From: Hymenobacter jeollabukensis
GTDB lineage: Bacteria; Bacteroidota; Bacteroidia; Cytophagales; Hymenobacteraceae
Reading direction: 5' to 3'
NCBI RefSeq assembly: GCF_005771675.1
Contig: NZ_VAJM01000003.1
Span: forward strand, 124,001 to 188,000
DNA length: 64,000 nucleotides
The number at the start of each line of letters is the position of its first letter. Position 1 is the first letter of the stretch. The position numbers and the translations under genes are program-made. The notes under the pieces were generated by a model. The model did no database searches, had not been told where the DNA came from, and was given only the letters and a program-made list of their open reading frames with translations. Below are positions 51,501 through 59,307 of the stretch, piece by piece.

Positions 51501-52736
51501 ATGAAATTGCCCGTTGTCCTGTCCTGGCTTTTGGCCACCGGTACCGTCTCCGGCTTGCTGACCTCGCCGCCGACCGAAACGCCTGGCCCGGCCGCTGCTC
51601 CGACCAAAAGCAGCATCGTCACCGGAGCCGACCAGACCGCGGCCTACCTGCCCTACCTGCAGGGCAAGCGCGTGGCGGTGCTGGCCAACCTCACCACCAT
51701 CATCGGCAAGCGGCACCTAGTAGACAGCCTGCAGAGCCGGAGCGTGAACATCGTGAAGGTGTTCGGGCCGGAGCACGGCTTCCGGGGCAACGCCAGCGCG
51801 GGCGTCCACGTGGCCGATGAAAAAGACCCGGCCACCGGCATTCCCATCATTTCGCTCTACGGCCCGAAGCGCCAGCCTTCCGCCGAAGACCTGGCCGACG
51901 TGGACGTGCTGCTCTACGACCTGCAGGACGTGGGCTGCCGCTTCTACACCAACATCAACGCGCTGCGCAACCTGATGGACGCCTGCGCCCAGAACGACAA
52001 GGAGCTGCTCATCCTCGACCGGCCCAATCCCAATGGCTACCTCGTCGACGGGCCCGTGCTCGACATGAAGCTCAAATCCGGTATCGGGCAGTTTCCCATT
52101 CCCATTGCCCACGGCCTCACCGTGGCCGAGTTTGCCCAGATGGCCAACGGCGAAAAGTGGCTGCCCGGCGGCAAGCCCTGCCGGCTGCGCATCATCCCGG
52201 TGAAGAACTACCGGCACGACATGGAATACGTGCTGCCCGTCAAACCTTCGCCCAACCTCAATACCCAGCAGAGCATTCTGCTCTACCCCTCCACCTGCCT
52301 GTTCGAGGGCACGGTGCTCAACCACGGCCGCGGCACGCAGTTTCCCTTCACCGTGCTCGGCAGTCCGGCCCTGAAGGGCAAGTTCGACTTCGCCTACACG
52401 CCCGTCAGCATTCCGGGCATGAGCGAGACGCCGCTGTACATGAACCAGATGTGCTACGGCCTCGACCTGCGCCGGTACGACACCCGCGAACTGCGCAAAA
52501 CCAAGCGCATCAACCTGGACTGGATGATTACCCTCTACCAGGCCTACCCCGATAAGGCGCACTTCTTCGACCGCACCCAGAGCAAGGAAATCGGCAACAT
52601 CAACGGCCTGGCCGGCACCCTCGACTTTCAGAAGCAGATCGAAGCCGGCCAGACGCCGGCGCAGATCCGCGCCTCCTGGGAGCCGGCCCTGAGCCAGTAC
52701 AAGCAGATGCGCCAGCGGTACCTGCTGTATAAGTAG
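51501..52736 (+). CDS. NamZ-type exo-beta-N-acetylmuramidase (DUF1343)
   Basis: A 411-residue exported protein of the DUF1343 family, for which NamZ of Bacillus is an exo-lytic N-acetylmuramidase. A signal peptide is followed by GKRVAVLANLTTIIGKRHLV, KVFGPEHGFRGNASAG (conserved GPEHGFRG) and DVGCRFYTNINAL, with the C-terminal HGRGTQFPF. It would act in the periplasm on released cell-wall sugars. No muropeptide genes are adjacent. Confidence 0.9.
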   Translation: MKLPVVLSWLLATGTVSGLLTSPPTETPGPAAAPTKSSIVTGADQTAAYLPYLQGKRVAVLANLTTIIGKRHLVDSLQSRSVNIVKVFGPEHGFRGNASAGVHVADEKDPATGIPIISLYGPKRQPSAEDLADVDVLLYDLQDVGCRFYTNINALRNLMDACAQNDKELLILDRPNPNGYLVDGPVLDMKLKSGIGQFPIPIAHGLTVAEFAQMANGEKWLPGGKPCRLRIIPVKNYRHDMEYVLPVKPSPNLNTQQSILLYPSTCLFEGTVLNHGRGTQFPFTVLGSPALKGKFDFAYTPVSIPGMSETPLYMNQMCYGLDLRRYDTRELRKTKRINLDWMITLYQAYPDKAHFFDRTQSKEIGNINGLAGTLDFQKQIEAGQTPAQIRASWEPALSQYKQMRQRYLLYK

Positions 52737-52869
52737 GGGCGCCAGCAACCCTGAAGCATCCCGACAAGCTGGGCAACGCATCCGGCCGACCAAAGGGTAT
52801 TGAATCTAAGTGGACCCTGCTACCTTGGAATACAAGCCGACATGCACCTCTCACCATTAGCTAACTGCC

Positions 52870-53175
52870 ATGAAAAGACTGGTCTCCTTAACCTTCGTGC
52901 TGACGGCCGTAGCTGTCAGCGCATTTGCTCAAGCAAATAAGCCCGCAACTTCATCGACCCCCTCGATTATCTACCAGACGCAAAAGCAAAACGGCTCCGG
53001 TGTGGCCGTGCAGGGAATGTCGAGCGTGTCGCAGGCCGAAGCCGACCGCAATGCCGATAAGGCGGCGGTGAGTGGCAGCTTCCAGAATGCCACGGGCACG
53101 GGTACCCGATTTCAGGTTCCGGCTCCCGCTTCTACCACAAAAGCAGCCAAACCAGCCAAAGCCGCTCCCCACTAA
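52870..53175 (+). CDS. Small exported protein, hypothetical
   Basis: A 101-residue protein with signal peptide (LVSLTFVLTAVAVSAFAQ). The mature part is Ser/Thr/Ala-rich and probably disordered (QANKPATSSTPSIIYQT), ending in a basic KAAKPAKAAPH tail. No domain recognised. A TACCTTGG element lies about 42 bases upstream. Confidence 0.6.
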   Translation: MKRLVSLTFVLTAVAVSAFAQANKPATSSTPSIIYQTQKQNGSGVAVQGMSSVSQAEADRNADKAAVSGSFQNATGTGTRFQVPAPASTTKAAKPAKAAPH

Positions 53176-53288
53176 AGCATCGTGACGCGTTCCGTTTTCC
53201 GGGACGGGCAAAAACGGTTGTCGGCCCCCGTTCCGGATTTCGGAATGACCAAAAACGGCTGTCAGGATGTAGGAAGCTGTGGTTCGGC

Positions 53289-54131
53289 TCAAGCCGCCAC
53301 CTCCGCCGCCGAGCCCACCGACGCCGGGGACGCCGGTCGGGGCTGCGCGTCGAAGAGGAACTCGTTGAGCTTGGTGCGCAAATCGGAGGAGGAAAGGTTG
53401 CGGAATACTTCCCCGCCGCGCACCAAGGACATTTGGCCGGTTTCCTCGCTCACCACCAGCACCACCGCGTCCGTCACCTCGGTCAGGCCGATGGCGGCGC
53501 GGTGGCGCAGGCCCATGGAGGCGGGCACGTCGGGGTTTTCGCTGACCGGCAGAATGCAGCGCGCGGCCCGAATGCGGCCCTGCGCTATGATGACGGCCCC
53601 GTCGTGCAGGGGGGAGGTCTTGTTGAAGATGCTCATGAGCAGGCGCTTGCTCACGGCCGCGTCGAGCAGGTCGCCCGATTCGGCGTAGAACTTCAAATCC
53701 GAAGCCTGCTGAAAGGCAATGAGGGCGCCGGTGTTCTTGCCCGCCAGGCTCTTGGCCGCTTCCACGAAGGGCGTGACGGACATGCGCTGCATGGGCGTTT
53801 CGCGGCGCCACGAGAACATGCGCATCCGCTCCAGGGCCGTCACCTTGCCGATGTTGAGCAGGAAGCGGCGGATTTCCTGCTGAAACAAAATGATGCCCGC
53901 CAGCACGCCCACCGACATAAACTGCCCCAGGATCATGGTCAGCAGCTCCATGCCGGCGGCTTTCACCACCAGGTAGACGAGGTAAATCGACAGAAAGCCC
54001 AGGAAAATGCGCAGGGCCACCGAGCCGGTGAGCAGCTTGTAGATCTGGTAGAACAGAATGGTCACCAGCACCACGTCGACGACGTCGATCCAGCCGATGC
54101 GCAGGAAGCCGATGGCGACGGGGTTAAACAT
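53289..54131 (-). CDS. cdaA: Diadenylate cyclase CdaA
   Basis: A 280-residue membrane enzyme making cyclic di-AMP from two ATP. Three N-terminal helices (VDVVLVTILFYQIYKLLTG, ALRIFLGFLSIYLVYLVVKA, LTMILGQFMSVGVLAGIIL) are followed by the DAC domain with the catalytic HDGAVII and GLRHRAAIG (DGA and RHR motifs). Length and layout fit CdaA. It lies 18 bases downstream of folP on the same strand; in Bacteroidota this pair is common next to DUF1599. Confidence 0.95.
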   Translation of the reverse strand: MFNPVAIGFLRIGWIDVVDVVLVTILFYQIYKLLTGSVALRIFLGFLSIYLVYLVVKAAGMELLTMILGQFMSVGVLAGIILFQQEIRRFLLNIGKVTALERMRMFSWRRETPMQRMSVTPFVEAAKSLAGKNTGALIAFQQASDLKFYAESGDLLDAAVSKRLLMSIFNKTSPLHDGAVIIAQGRIRAARCILPVSENPDVPASMGLRHRAAIGLTEVTDAVVLVVSEETGQMSLVRGGEVFRNLSSSDLRTKLNEFLFDAQPRPASPASVGSAAEVAA

Positions 54132-54149
54132 GGGCGTTGGGGGTTGAAA

Positions 54150-55031
54150 TCAGGTACTAAGCGTGTTTTCGAGCAGGCGGACGGTCTGCACGGCTTCGGC
54201 CACGTCGTGCACGCGCACGAGGCGGGCCCCGCCGAGCACGGCCAGGGTATTCAGGGCGATGGTGCCGGGCAGGGCGGCGTCGGGCGTGAGGCCCAGGGGT
54301 TTCCAAACGAGGGTTTTACGGGAAAGTCCTACCAAAAGTGGCAAATCCAAGACGGTGCGCAGCTCGGGCAGCCGCCGCAGCAGCTCGTAGCCCTGCTGCG
54401 GGGTCTTGGCAAAGCCGATGCCGGGGTCGAGCACCACGTCGGCGGCGGGCCAGAGGGCGCGCAGGGCCGTGAGCCGGTCGCGGAAGTAGCGCGTGACCGA
54501 TAGCACCAGGTCTTCGTCGTACTGGGTGTGCTGGGTCATGGTCTGGGGGGTGCCGCGCATGTGCATGAGCACGTAGGGCACCCGCAGCCGCGCCACGGTG
54601 GGAAACATGTCCGCGTCGAGCAGGCCCCCGCCGATGTCGTTGATCATGTTGGCCCCGGCCTGCACGGCCTGTTCGGCCACCTGCGCCCGGAAGGTGTCGA
54701 CGGAGAGAAACACCTCGGGGAAGCGGCGGCGGATGGCTTCGCAGGCGGGCAGCACCCGGCGCAGCTCCTCCTCGGGGCTGATGTCCGCGGCGCCGGGGCG
54801 CGAGGAGTAGCCGCCGAGGTCGAGGATGGCCGCGCCGGCTTCGAGCATCTGCTCGGCGTGGCGCAGCACGTCGGATTCGGCTTCCAGCCGCGAGCCGGCG
54901 AAGAACGAATCGGGCGTCACGTTCAGAATGCCCATGACCTGGGGGCGGCTCAGGTCGAGCACGGAGCCGCCGGGGCAGCGCAGCGTCTGCCGGCCTCGAA
55001 ATAGCGTATCTTGCGCGGACAGACCAGTCAT
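54150..55031 (-). CDS. folP: Dihydropteroate synthase
   Basis: A 293-residue TIM-barrel enzyme that joins p-aminobenzoate to the pterin diphosphate in folate synthesis, the target of sulfonamides. The family segments MGILNVTPDSFFAGSR, LDLGGYSSRPGA, GANMINDIGGG and DPGIGFAKT are all present; GLSRKTL holds the conserved SRK. ATG 55031 (MTGLSAQDTL) is preferred over ATG 55094. It is followed by cdaA. Confidence 0.96.
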   Translation of the reverse strand: MTGLSAQDTLFRGRQTLRCPGGSVLDLSRPQVMGILNVTPDSFFAGSRLEAESDVLRHAEQMLEAGAAILDLGGYSSRPGAADISPEEELRRVLPACEAIRRRFPEVFLSVDTFRAQVAEQAVQAGANMINDIGGGLLDADMFPTVARLRVPYVLMHMRGTPQTMTQHTQYDEDLVLSVTRYFRDRLTALRALWPAADVVLDPGIGFAKTPQQGYELLRRLPELRTVLDLPLLVGLSRKTLVWKPLGLTPDAALPGTIALNTLAVLGGARLVRVHDVAEAVQTVRLLENTLST

Positions 55032-55185
55032 GGATTTCAGGCTTAGGAGCTTGGCGGGTAACGGTTCGGACGTAGGCGAGGCCCGCTGAGGCATTGCCGG
55101 AAAGCAAAGCCGTCAACTGCGCAAAGAACGTTCTAAGACCAAAGCCCTACTACCTCCGCTCTGTTTTAAAAATAGCATTTTCACG

Positions 55186-55731
55186 TTGAACGACCAAACT
55201 CCGCGGCAGTACGACGAGGTCATTGGGCAGTGCCGGACGCTGTTTCTGGCCAAAACCCACGACTACGGCACGGCGTGGCGCATCCTGCGCCTGCCCAGCA
55301 TCACCGACCAAATTTACATCAAGGCCCAGCGCATCCGCTCCATTCAGGAGAAGGGCACGCAGCTGGTGCAGGACCCCATCGACGACGAGTTCGTGGCCAT
55401 CGTGAACTACTGCGTCATTGCCCTGATGCAGCTGCACCTGCCCGCCGACGCGCCCCTGGACCTCGACGCCGACGCCGTGGCGGCCACTTACGACGAGGAA
55501 ATCGGGGAAAACCGCCGCCTGCTCTTCGCCAAAAACCACGACTACGGCGAGGCCTGGCGCCACATGCGCGTGTCGAGCATCACCGACATCATCCTGATGA
55601 AGCTGCACCGCACCAAGCAGATCGAAGATTTGCACGGCCGCACCCTGGCCTCGGAAGGTGTGGAAGCCAACTACCGCGACATGCTCAACTACGCCGTGTT
55701 TGCGCTGATTCTGCGCGGGGCGGTGGAGTAA
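55186..55731 (+). CDS. DUF1599 (nucleotide-modification-associated domain 1) protein
   Basis: A 181-residue protein with two tandem DUF1599 repeats: FLAKTHDYGTAWRILRLPSI ... FVAIVNYCVIALMQL and LFAKNHDYGEAWRHMRVSSI ... YRDMLNYAVFALI. The HDYG motif occurs in both. The family is predicted to act on modified nucleotides but is untested. The only start available is TTG at 55186. It is divergent from folP-cdaA, the usual Bacteroidota neighbourhood. The next conserved gene (BT_3928 type) is displaced by the GIY-YIG element. Confidence 0.85.
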   Translation: MNDQTPRQYDEVIGQCRTLFLAKTHDYGTAWRILRLPSITDQIYIKAQRIRSIQEKGTQLVQDPIDDEFVAIVNYCVIALMQLHLPADAPLDLDADAVAATYDEEIGENRRLLFAKNHDYGEAWRHMRVSSITDIILMKLHRTKQIEDLHGRTLASEGVEANYRDMLNYAVFALILRGAVE

Positions 55732-55754
55732 GTAAGGGTAGGGGCGAGGCAATC

Positions 55755-56170
55755 AGAACGTCATGTCGAGCTTGTCGAGACATCTCGCGTGCTGACACTA
55801 GATAGCATCCTTATCCTTGCCAGGTGCGCGGATCAATTGGCTCCCAGCGCGGATTCAGCGTGCCGACCAGCCATTCCTTCTTGGTTCGGCTCCAGTTCTT
55901 GAGCTGCTTCTCACGGGCAATGGCCTGCACGGCATCCGGGCTGATTTCGAAATACACCAACAAATTGCACTGGTAGCGTCCGGTAAACTTGCCGGCATCT
56001 CCCAAGCCTTGACCATGCTCGTGCAACCGGCGTTCTAAATCATTGGTCACGCCGATGTAAAGCACTGTCCGGGCCGGGTTGCTGAGGATATAGACGAAGT
56101 AGCTCATGCAGGTAAGATACTATCGGATGTCAGCACGCGAGATGTCTCGACAAGCTCGACATGACGTTCT
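55755..56170. mobile_element. GIY-YIG element with perfect 43-bp terminal inverted repeats (family B)
   Basis: The left arm 55755-55797 and right arm 56128-56170 are perfectly complementary over 43 bp (outer end AGAACGTCATGTCGAGC, inner end GTGCTGACA). The 330 bases between hold one gene, a GIY-YIG nuclease on the minus strand that starts 20 bases inside the right arm and stops 13 bases inside the left arm. It lies between two genes that are normally neighbours. A gene-less relative is at 37232. A mobile role is inferred; no target-site duplication was identified. Confidence 0.7.
55811..56107 (-). CDS. GIY-YIG nuclease family protein
   Basis: A 98-residue single-domain GIY-YIG protein: VYI at residues 5-7, YIG at 17-19, the catalytic Arg in DLERRLHEH (R26/R27), and the metal-binding Glu E66 in REKQLKNWSR. 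All catalytic positions are present, so active DNA cleavage is plausible. Size fits the UPF0213/YhbQ-type family. Its unusual feature is the pair of 43-bp perfect inverted repeats directly around it, which suggests that it acts on or moves with these repeats. Confidence 0.92.
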   Translation of the reverse strand: MSYFVYILSNPARTVLYIGVTNDLERRLHEHGQGLGDAGKFTGRYQCNLLVYFEISPDAVQAIAREKQLKNWSRTKKEWLVGTLNPRWEPIDPRTWQG

Positions 56171-56237
56171 AGTGGTGTCGTCCGGTATTTCTTCCTGCCC
56201 TTAAACCTTCCGCGTTGCCCGGCCGTTTGCCAGCCGC

Positions 56238-56245
56238 TTACTTTG
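56238..56245 (+). promoter_or_regulatory. -7-like element TTACTTTG, 4 nt before the BT_3928-type ATG
   Basis: Matches TAnnTTTG with one mismatch and ends 4 bases (TACT) before ATG 56250, the same spacing as at rlmN and patatin. Confidence 0.5.
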
Positions 56246-56249
56246 TACT

Positions 56250-57419
56250 ATGTCCACTTCCGCTTCCGCTGCTGCTACCTCGGCCATGACGGCCGGCAAT
56301 CAGCCGTCCCACGTCATGCGCACGCTCGTTCGAATCTGCTGGCTGTTGCTCGGCGGGTTGTTTATCTTCTCGGGGCTGATCAAGCTGAACGACCCCATCG
56401 GCACGGCCTACAAGCTGGAGGAATACTTCGAGGTATTCTCGCAGAGTTTCGGCTCGTTCTTCATGGTGTTTCACGGCATGGCCCGCACGCTGAGCATCAC
56501 GCTTAGCTCGCTGGAAGTGGTGCTGGGTGTGGCCCTGCTGCTGCGCTGGAACCTGCGCACCACGCTCTGGAGCCTGTTCGTGCTGCTGGTGTTCTTCGCC
56601 TTCCTCACGTTTTACTCGGCCGCCTTCAACAAGGTCACCGACTGCGGCTGCTTCGGCGACTTTATCAAGCTCAAGCCCTGGACTTCGTTCTTCAAGGACA
56701 TGTTCCTGCTGCTGCTCTGGGCGGTAGTGTTCTTCAATCAGCGCTACCTGCGCCGCGTCTTCGCCAAGGGCACGCTGGGCACCATGTACGTGACCTTCGC
56801 GCTGGCCGTGGCCGTGGGCATCGGGGTGTACGCCCTGGGCCATTTGCCCTACTTCGATTTCCTGCCCTACAAGGTGGGCAACGACATCGGCAAACTGATG
56901 CAGCCCTCGGCGCCGCTGCGCTACAAGTACATCATGGAGAAGAACGGCACCACCCAGGAATTCACCGATTACCCCACGGATACGCTCTGGAAGTTCAAGC
57001 AGATGGTGGCCTTAAACCCCGAGGATGGCCCGAAAATCACCGATTTTCGGGTGTGGGGCGGCGAGCAGGAAGAGCTGACCAAGGAAGTGCTGACCGGCAA
57101 CAAGCTGCTGGTCATCATTCAGAACACCGCCAAGGCCGACCGGGACCGGTTCCCGGCCATCAACCTGCTCATCGCCGGTGCCGACTCCTCGAAGAAGCAC
57201 ATCACCCCGATGATTATCACCAGCAGCTCGCCCACCGAGTTCGACGTGTTCCGCCACGAGGTGAACCTGCCCGGCAAGTACTACTTCGCCGACGCGACTG
57301 TGCTCAAATCGATGATTCGTTCCAACCCCGGCTTCCTGCTGCTGCAGGACGGCGTGGTGAAGGGCAAGTACCACTACCACGACATTCCCAGCCGCGCCAA
57401 GCTGGAGGAAGCGCTGTAG
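56250..57419 (+). CDS. BT_3928-type membrane protein, DoxX-like with C-terminal soluble domain
   Basis: A 389-residue protein. About four to five membrane helices form a DoxX/MauE-like domain: CWLLLGGLFIFSGLIKLNDP, then LEVVLGVALLLRWNL, with CGCFGDFIKLKPWTSFFKDM between helices. The C-terminal ~180 residues are soluble (DFRVWGGEQEELTKEVLTGN, NPGFLLLQDGVVKGKYHYHD) with a thioredoxin-like look. The CGC site suggests a thiol redox role. The gene is conserved near DUF1599/folP/cdaA in Bacteroidota. The ATG at 56250 was chosen by the frame and promoter element. Confidence 0.85.
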   Translation: MSTSASAAATSAMTAGNQPSHVMRTLVRICWLLLGGLFIFSGLIKLNDPIGTAYKLEEYFEVFSQSFGSFFMVFHGMARTLSITLSSLEVVLGVALLLRWNLRTTLWSLFVLLVFFAFLTFYSAAFNKVTDCGCFGDFIKLKPWTSFFKDMFLLLLWAVVFFNQRYLRRVFAKGTLGTMYVTFALAVAVGIGVYALGHLPYFDFLPYKVGNDIGKLMQPSAPLRYKYIMEKNGTTQEFTDYPTDTLWKFKQMVALNPEDGPKITDFRVWGGEQEELTKEVLTGNKLLVIIQNTAKADRDRFPAINLLIAGADSSKKHITPMIITSSSPTEFDVFRHEVNLPGKYYFADATVLKSMIRSNPGFLLLQDGVVKGKYHYHDIPSRAKLEEAL

Positions 57420-57429
57420 AGTAGTTGCC

Positions 57430-57507
57430 AGTTGTCAGTTGCGAGTTGTCAGTGCTCAACGCATTGTTTGGAACGAACTGACAACTGATAACTCGCAACT
57501 GACAACT
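57430..57507. repeat. Word-type palindrome directly upstream of the ABC permease gene
   Basis: Arms 57430-57453 and 57484-57507 (24 bp) match with one mismatch and are built of the word AACTGACAACT/AACTCGCAACTG. The right arm ends 5 bases before the ATG at 57513. Spacer 30 nt. Confidence 0.8.
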
Positions 57508-57512
57508 GACTC

Positions 57513-58574
57513 ATGCTCTTTTTCATCCTGCGCCGCCTGCTGCACGGCATCCTGATTCTGGCCGGCGTGGCCCTGACGGTGTTCCTGCTGTTTCAGGTGT
57601 TGCCCGGCGACCCGGTGGCCCTGCTGGCGGGCCAGCGCAGCGACGTGGCCACCCGCGCCGCCATTGCCGCCGACCTGGGCCTCGATCAGCCCGTGCCCGT
57701 GCAGCTGGCCGGCTACCTCAACGACGTGTCGCCGGTGGGCGTGCACCCGCGCGACTCGGCCGGGGTGGCCCGCTACGGGGGCGTGACCTTGTTGCCGCTG
57801 GGCGACGAGCGGGCCGTGGTGCTCAAGAAACCCTATCTGCGCCGCTCATTTCAGTCGAATAAAGACGTGCTCGACATTCTGCTCGACCACTTCGACGGCA
57901 CGCTGTGGCTGGCGCTGGCGGCCATGCTGCTGGCGGCGGTGCTCGGCATTGGCTTCGGCATCGTGGCGGCGCTGCGGGCCCACACCTGGGTCGACCGCAC
58001 GCTGCTGACGGTATCGGTGCTGGGCATTTCGGTGCCCTCATTCGTGGCCGCCATCCTCATTGCCATGACGTTCGGCTTTTACTGGAGCCACTGGACGGGC
58101 CTGAGCCTGACCGGGCAGCTGTTCGAGACGGACCCGTTCACGGCCGAGTCGCACGTGGTGTGGCGTAACCTGCTGCTGCCCGCGCTGGCCCTGGGCGTGC
58201 GGCCCCTGGCCGTCATCGTGCAGCTCACCCGCAGCTCCATGCTCGACGTGTTGTCGCAGGACTTCGTGCGCACGGCGCGGGCCAAGGGCCTTTCGAAGCC
58301 GCGCACCGTGTGGCACCACGCCCTGCAAAACGCCCTGAACCCGGTGGTGACGGCCGTATCGGGCTGGCTGGCCTCGCTGATGGCGGGGGCCTTCTTCATC
58401 GAGTACATCTTCAACTGGAAGGGCCTGGGCACCGTCACGCTGCGGGCCGTCGAAAACCTGGACTTCCCGGTGGTGATGGGCGCCACCCTGTTCGTGGCCT
58501 TCCTCTTCGTGGTCATCAACATTGCCGTCGACGTGCTCTACGCTGTGCTTGACCCGCGGGTGAAGCTTTCTTAG
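57513..58574 (+). CDS. ABC transporter permease, OppB/DppB type
   Basis: A 353-residue permease of the peptide/nickel importer class. N-terminal helix FFILRRLLHGILILAGVALT with GDPV (LPGDPVALLAG) is typical of DppB, and the EAA loop VRTARAKGLSKPRTVWHHAL contacts the ATPase. About six helices. No partner ATPase, second permease or binding protein lies next to it, as is usual in Bacteroidota where this permease gene is orphaned. Substrate probably peptides. Confidence 0.9.
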   Translation: MLFFILRRLLHGILILAGVALTVFLLFQVLPGDPVALLAGQRSDVATRAAIAADLGLDQPVPVQLAGYLNDVSPVGVHPRDSAGVARYGGVTLLPLGDERAVVLKKPYLRRSFQSNKDVLDILLDHFDGTLWLALAAMLLAAVLGIGFGIVAALRAHTWVDRTLLTVSVLGISVPSFVAAILIAMTFGFYWSHWTGLSLTGQLFETDPFTAESHVVWRNLLLPALALGVRPLAVIVQLTRSSMLDVLSQDFVRTARAKGLSKPRTVWHHALQNALNPVVTAVSGWLASLMAGAFFIEYIFNWKGLGTVTLRAVENLDFPVVMGATLFVAFLFVVINIAVDVLYAVLDPRVKLS

Positions 58575-58576
58575 TG

Positions 58577-58722
58577 GAATTCTGAATTAGGAATTATGAA
58601 TTCTGAATTGAGCCCCGATGGTGCAGAACGCGCAGCAGCCAAGCCAGAGCCGGTAGCCGGCGCGCAGCCGACAAGCCAGCCCGCCGACCAATTCATAATT
58701 CATAATTCAACATTCAGAATTC
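58577..58722. repeat. Word-type palindrome that overlaps the start of aroK
   Basis: Arms 58577-58610 and 58689-58722 (34 bp) match with four mismatches and are made of the word AATTCATAATT/GAATTCTGAATT. The left arm contains the proposed aroK ATG and the right arm encodes residues 32-42. Spacer 78 nt. Confidence 0.85.
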
Positions 58723-59234
58723 ACCTCGTCGGGATGCCGGCGGCGGGCAAAACCACCTTGGGCCGCGGGCTGGCCGTGCGCTTCGAGCTGCCGTTCCGCG
58801 ACCTAGACGAGGAAATCGTGCGGCGGGAGCAGCGCAGCGTGGCCGATATTTTCGCCGCCGAGGGCGAGGCGTATTTCCGGCAGGTGGAGGCCGATACGCT
58901 GCGGGAAGTGCTGGCAGCGCACCCGCGGCTGGTGCTGGCCACCGGCGGCGGCACGCCCTGCTTTCACCACAACATGGCCCTGCTCACCCAAGCCGGCCTC
59001 GCGCTCTGGCTCGATGTGCCCGTGGCCGAGCTGGTGGCCCGCTTGCAGCACGCCGCCGCCAGCCGCCCCCTGCTGGCCGCCCTGCCCGACGCGGCGGCCC
59101 TGGCTCAGCGGCTGGCGGAAACATTGGCGGCCCGAAAGGAGTTTTACGGGCAGGCCGCGCTGCGCTGCGCCGGCCTTACGTGCACGGTTGAAGCCGTGTA
59201 CGCCCTGGTGCGGCGCTACCTTGCCACCGGCTAA
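58596..59234 (+). CDS. aroK: Shikimate kinase with a repeat-derived N-terminal extension
   Basis: A 212-residue enzyme that phosphorylates shikimate in aromatic amino-acid synthesis. Walker A is GMPAAGKTT, the shikimate-binding DLDEEIVRREQRSVADIFA follows, then GGGTPC and RPLL. Normal shikimate kinases are ~170 residues and start right before Walker A (R-I-x-L-x-G). Here the first ~42 residues come from the palindrome at 58577-58722. The only other ATG in frame is inside Walker A (58734), so this longer start is required for a complete first strand. Confidence 0.9.
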   Translation: MNSELSPDGAERAAAKPEPVAGAQPTSQPADQFIIHNSTFRIHLVGMPAAGKTTLGRGLAVRFELPFRDLDEEIVRREQRSVADIFAAEGEAYFRQVEADTLREVLAAHPRLVLATGGGTPCFHHNMALLTQAGLALWLDVPVAELVARLQHAAASRPLLAALPDAAALAQRLAETLAARKEFYGQAALRCAGLTCTVEAVYALVRRYLATG

Positions 59235-59271
59235 ACCTTTCGGGGCGCGGGCGCGTTTGCGCGGCGGTGGC

Positions 59272-59279
59272 TACTTTTG
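59272..59279 (+). promoter_or_regulatory. -7-like element TACTTTTG before the fatty-acid hydroxylase
   Basis: A perfect TAnnTTTG match, 28 bases before the ATG at 59308. Confidence 0.5.
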
Positions 59280-59307
59280 CCCCTGAACCACACCTTTCTC
59301 AATCTAC

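Noticed and set aside
55811-56107. Classic homing endonuclease in an intron or intein
   Set aside because: The gene lies between, not within, host genes, and the flanks are inverted repeats; no intron or intein boundary features are seen.
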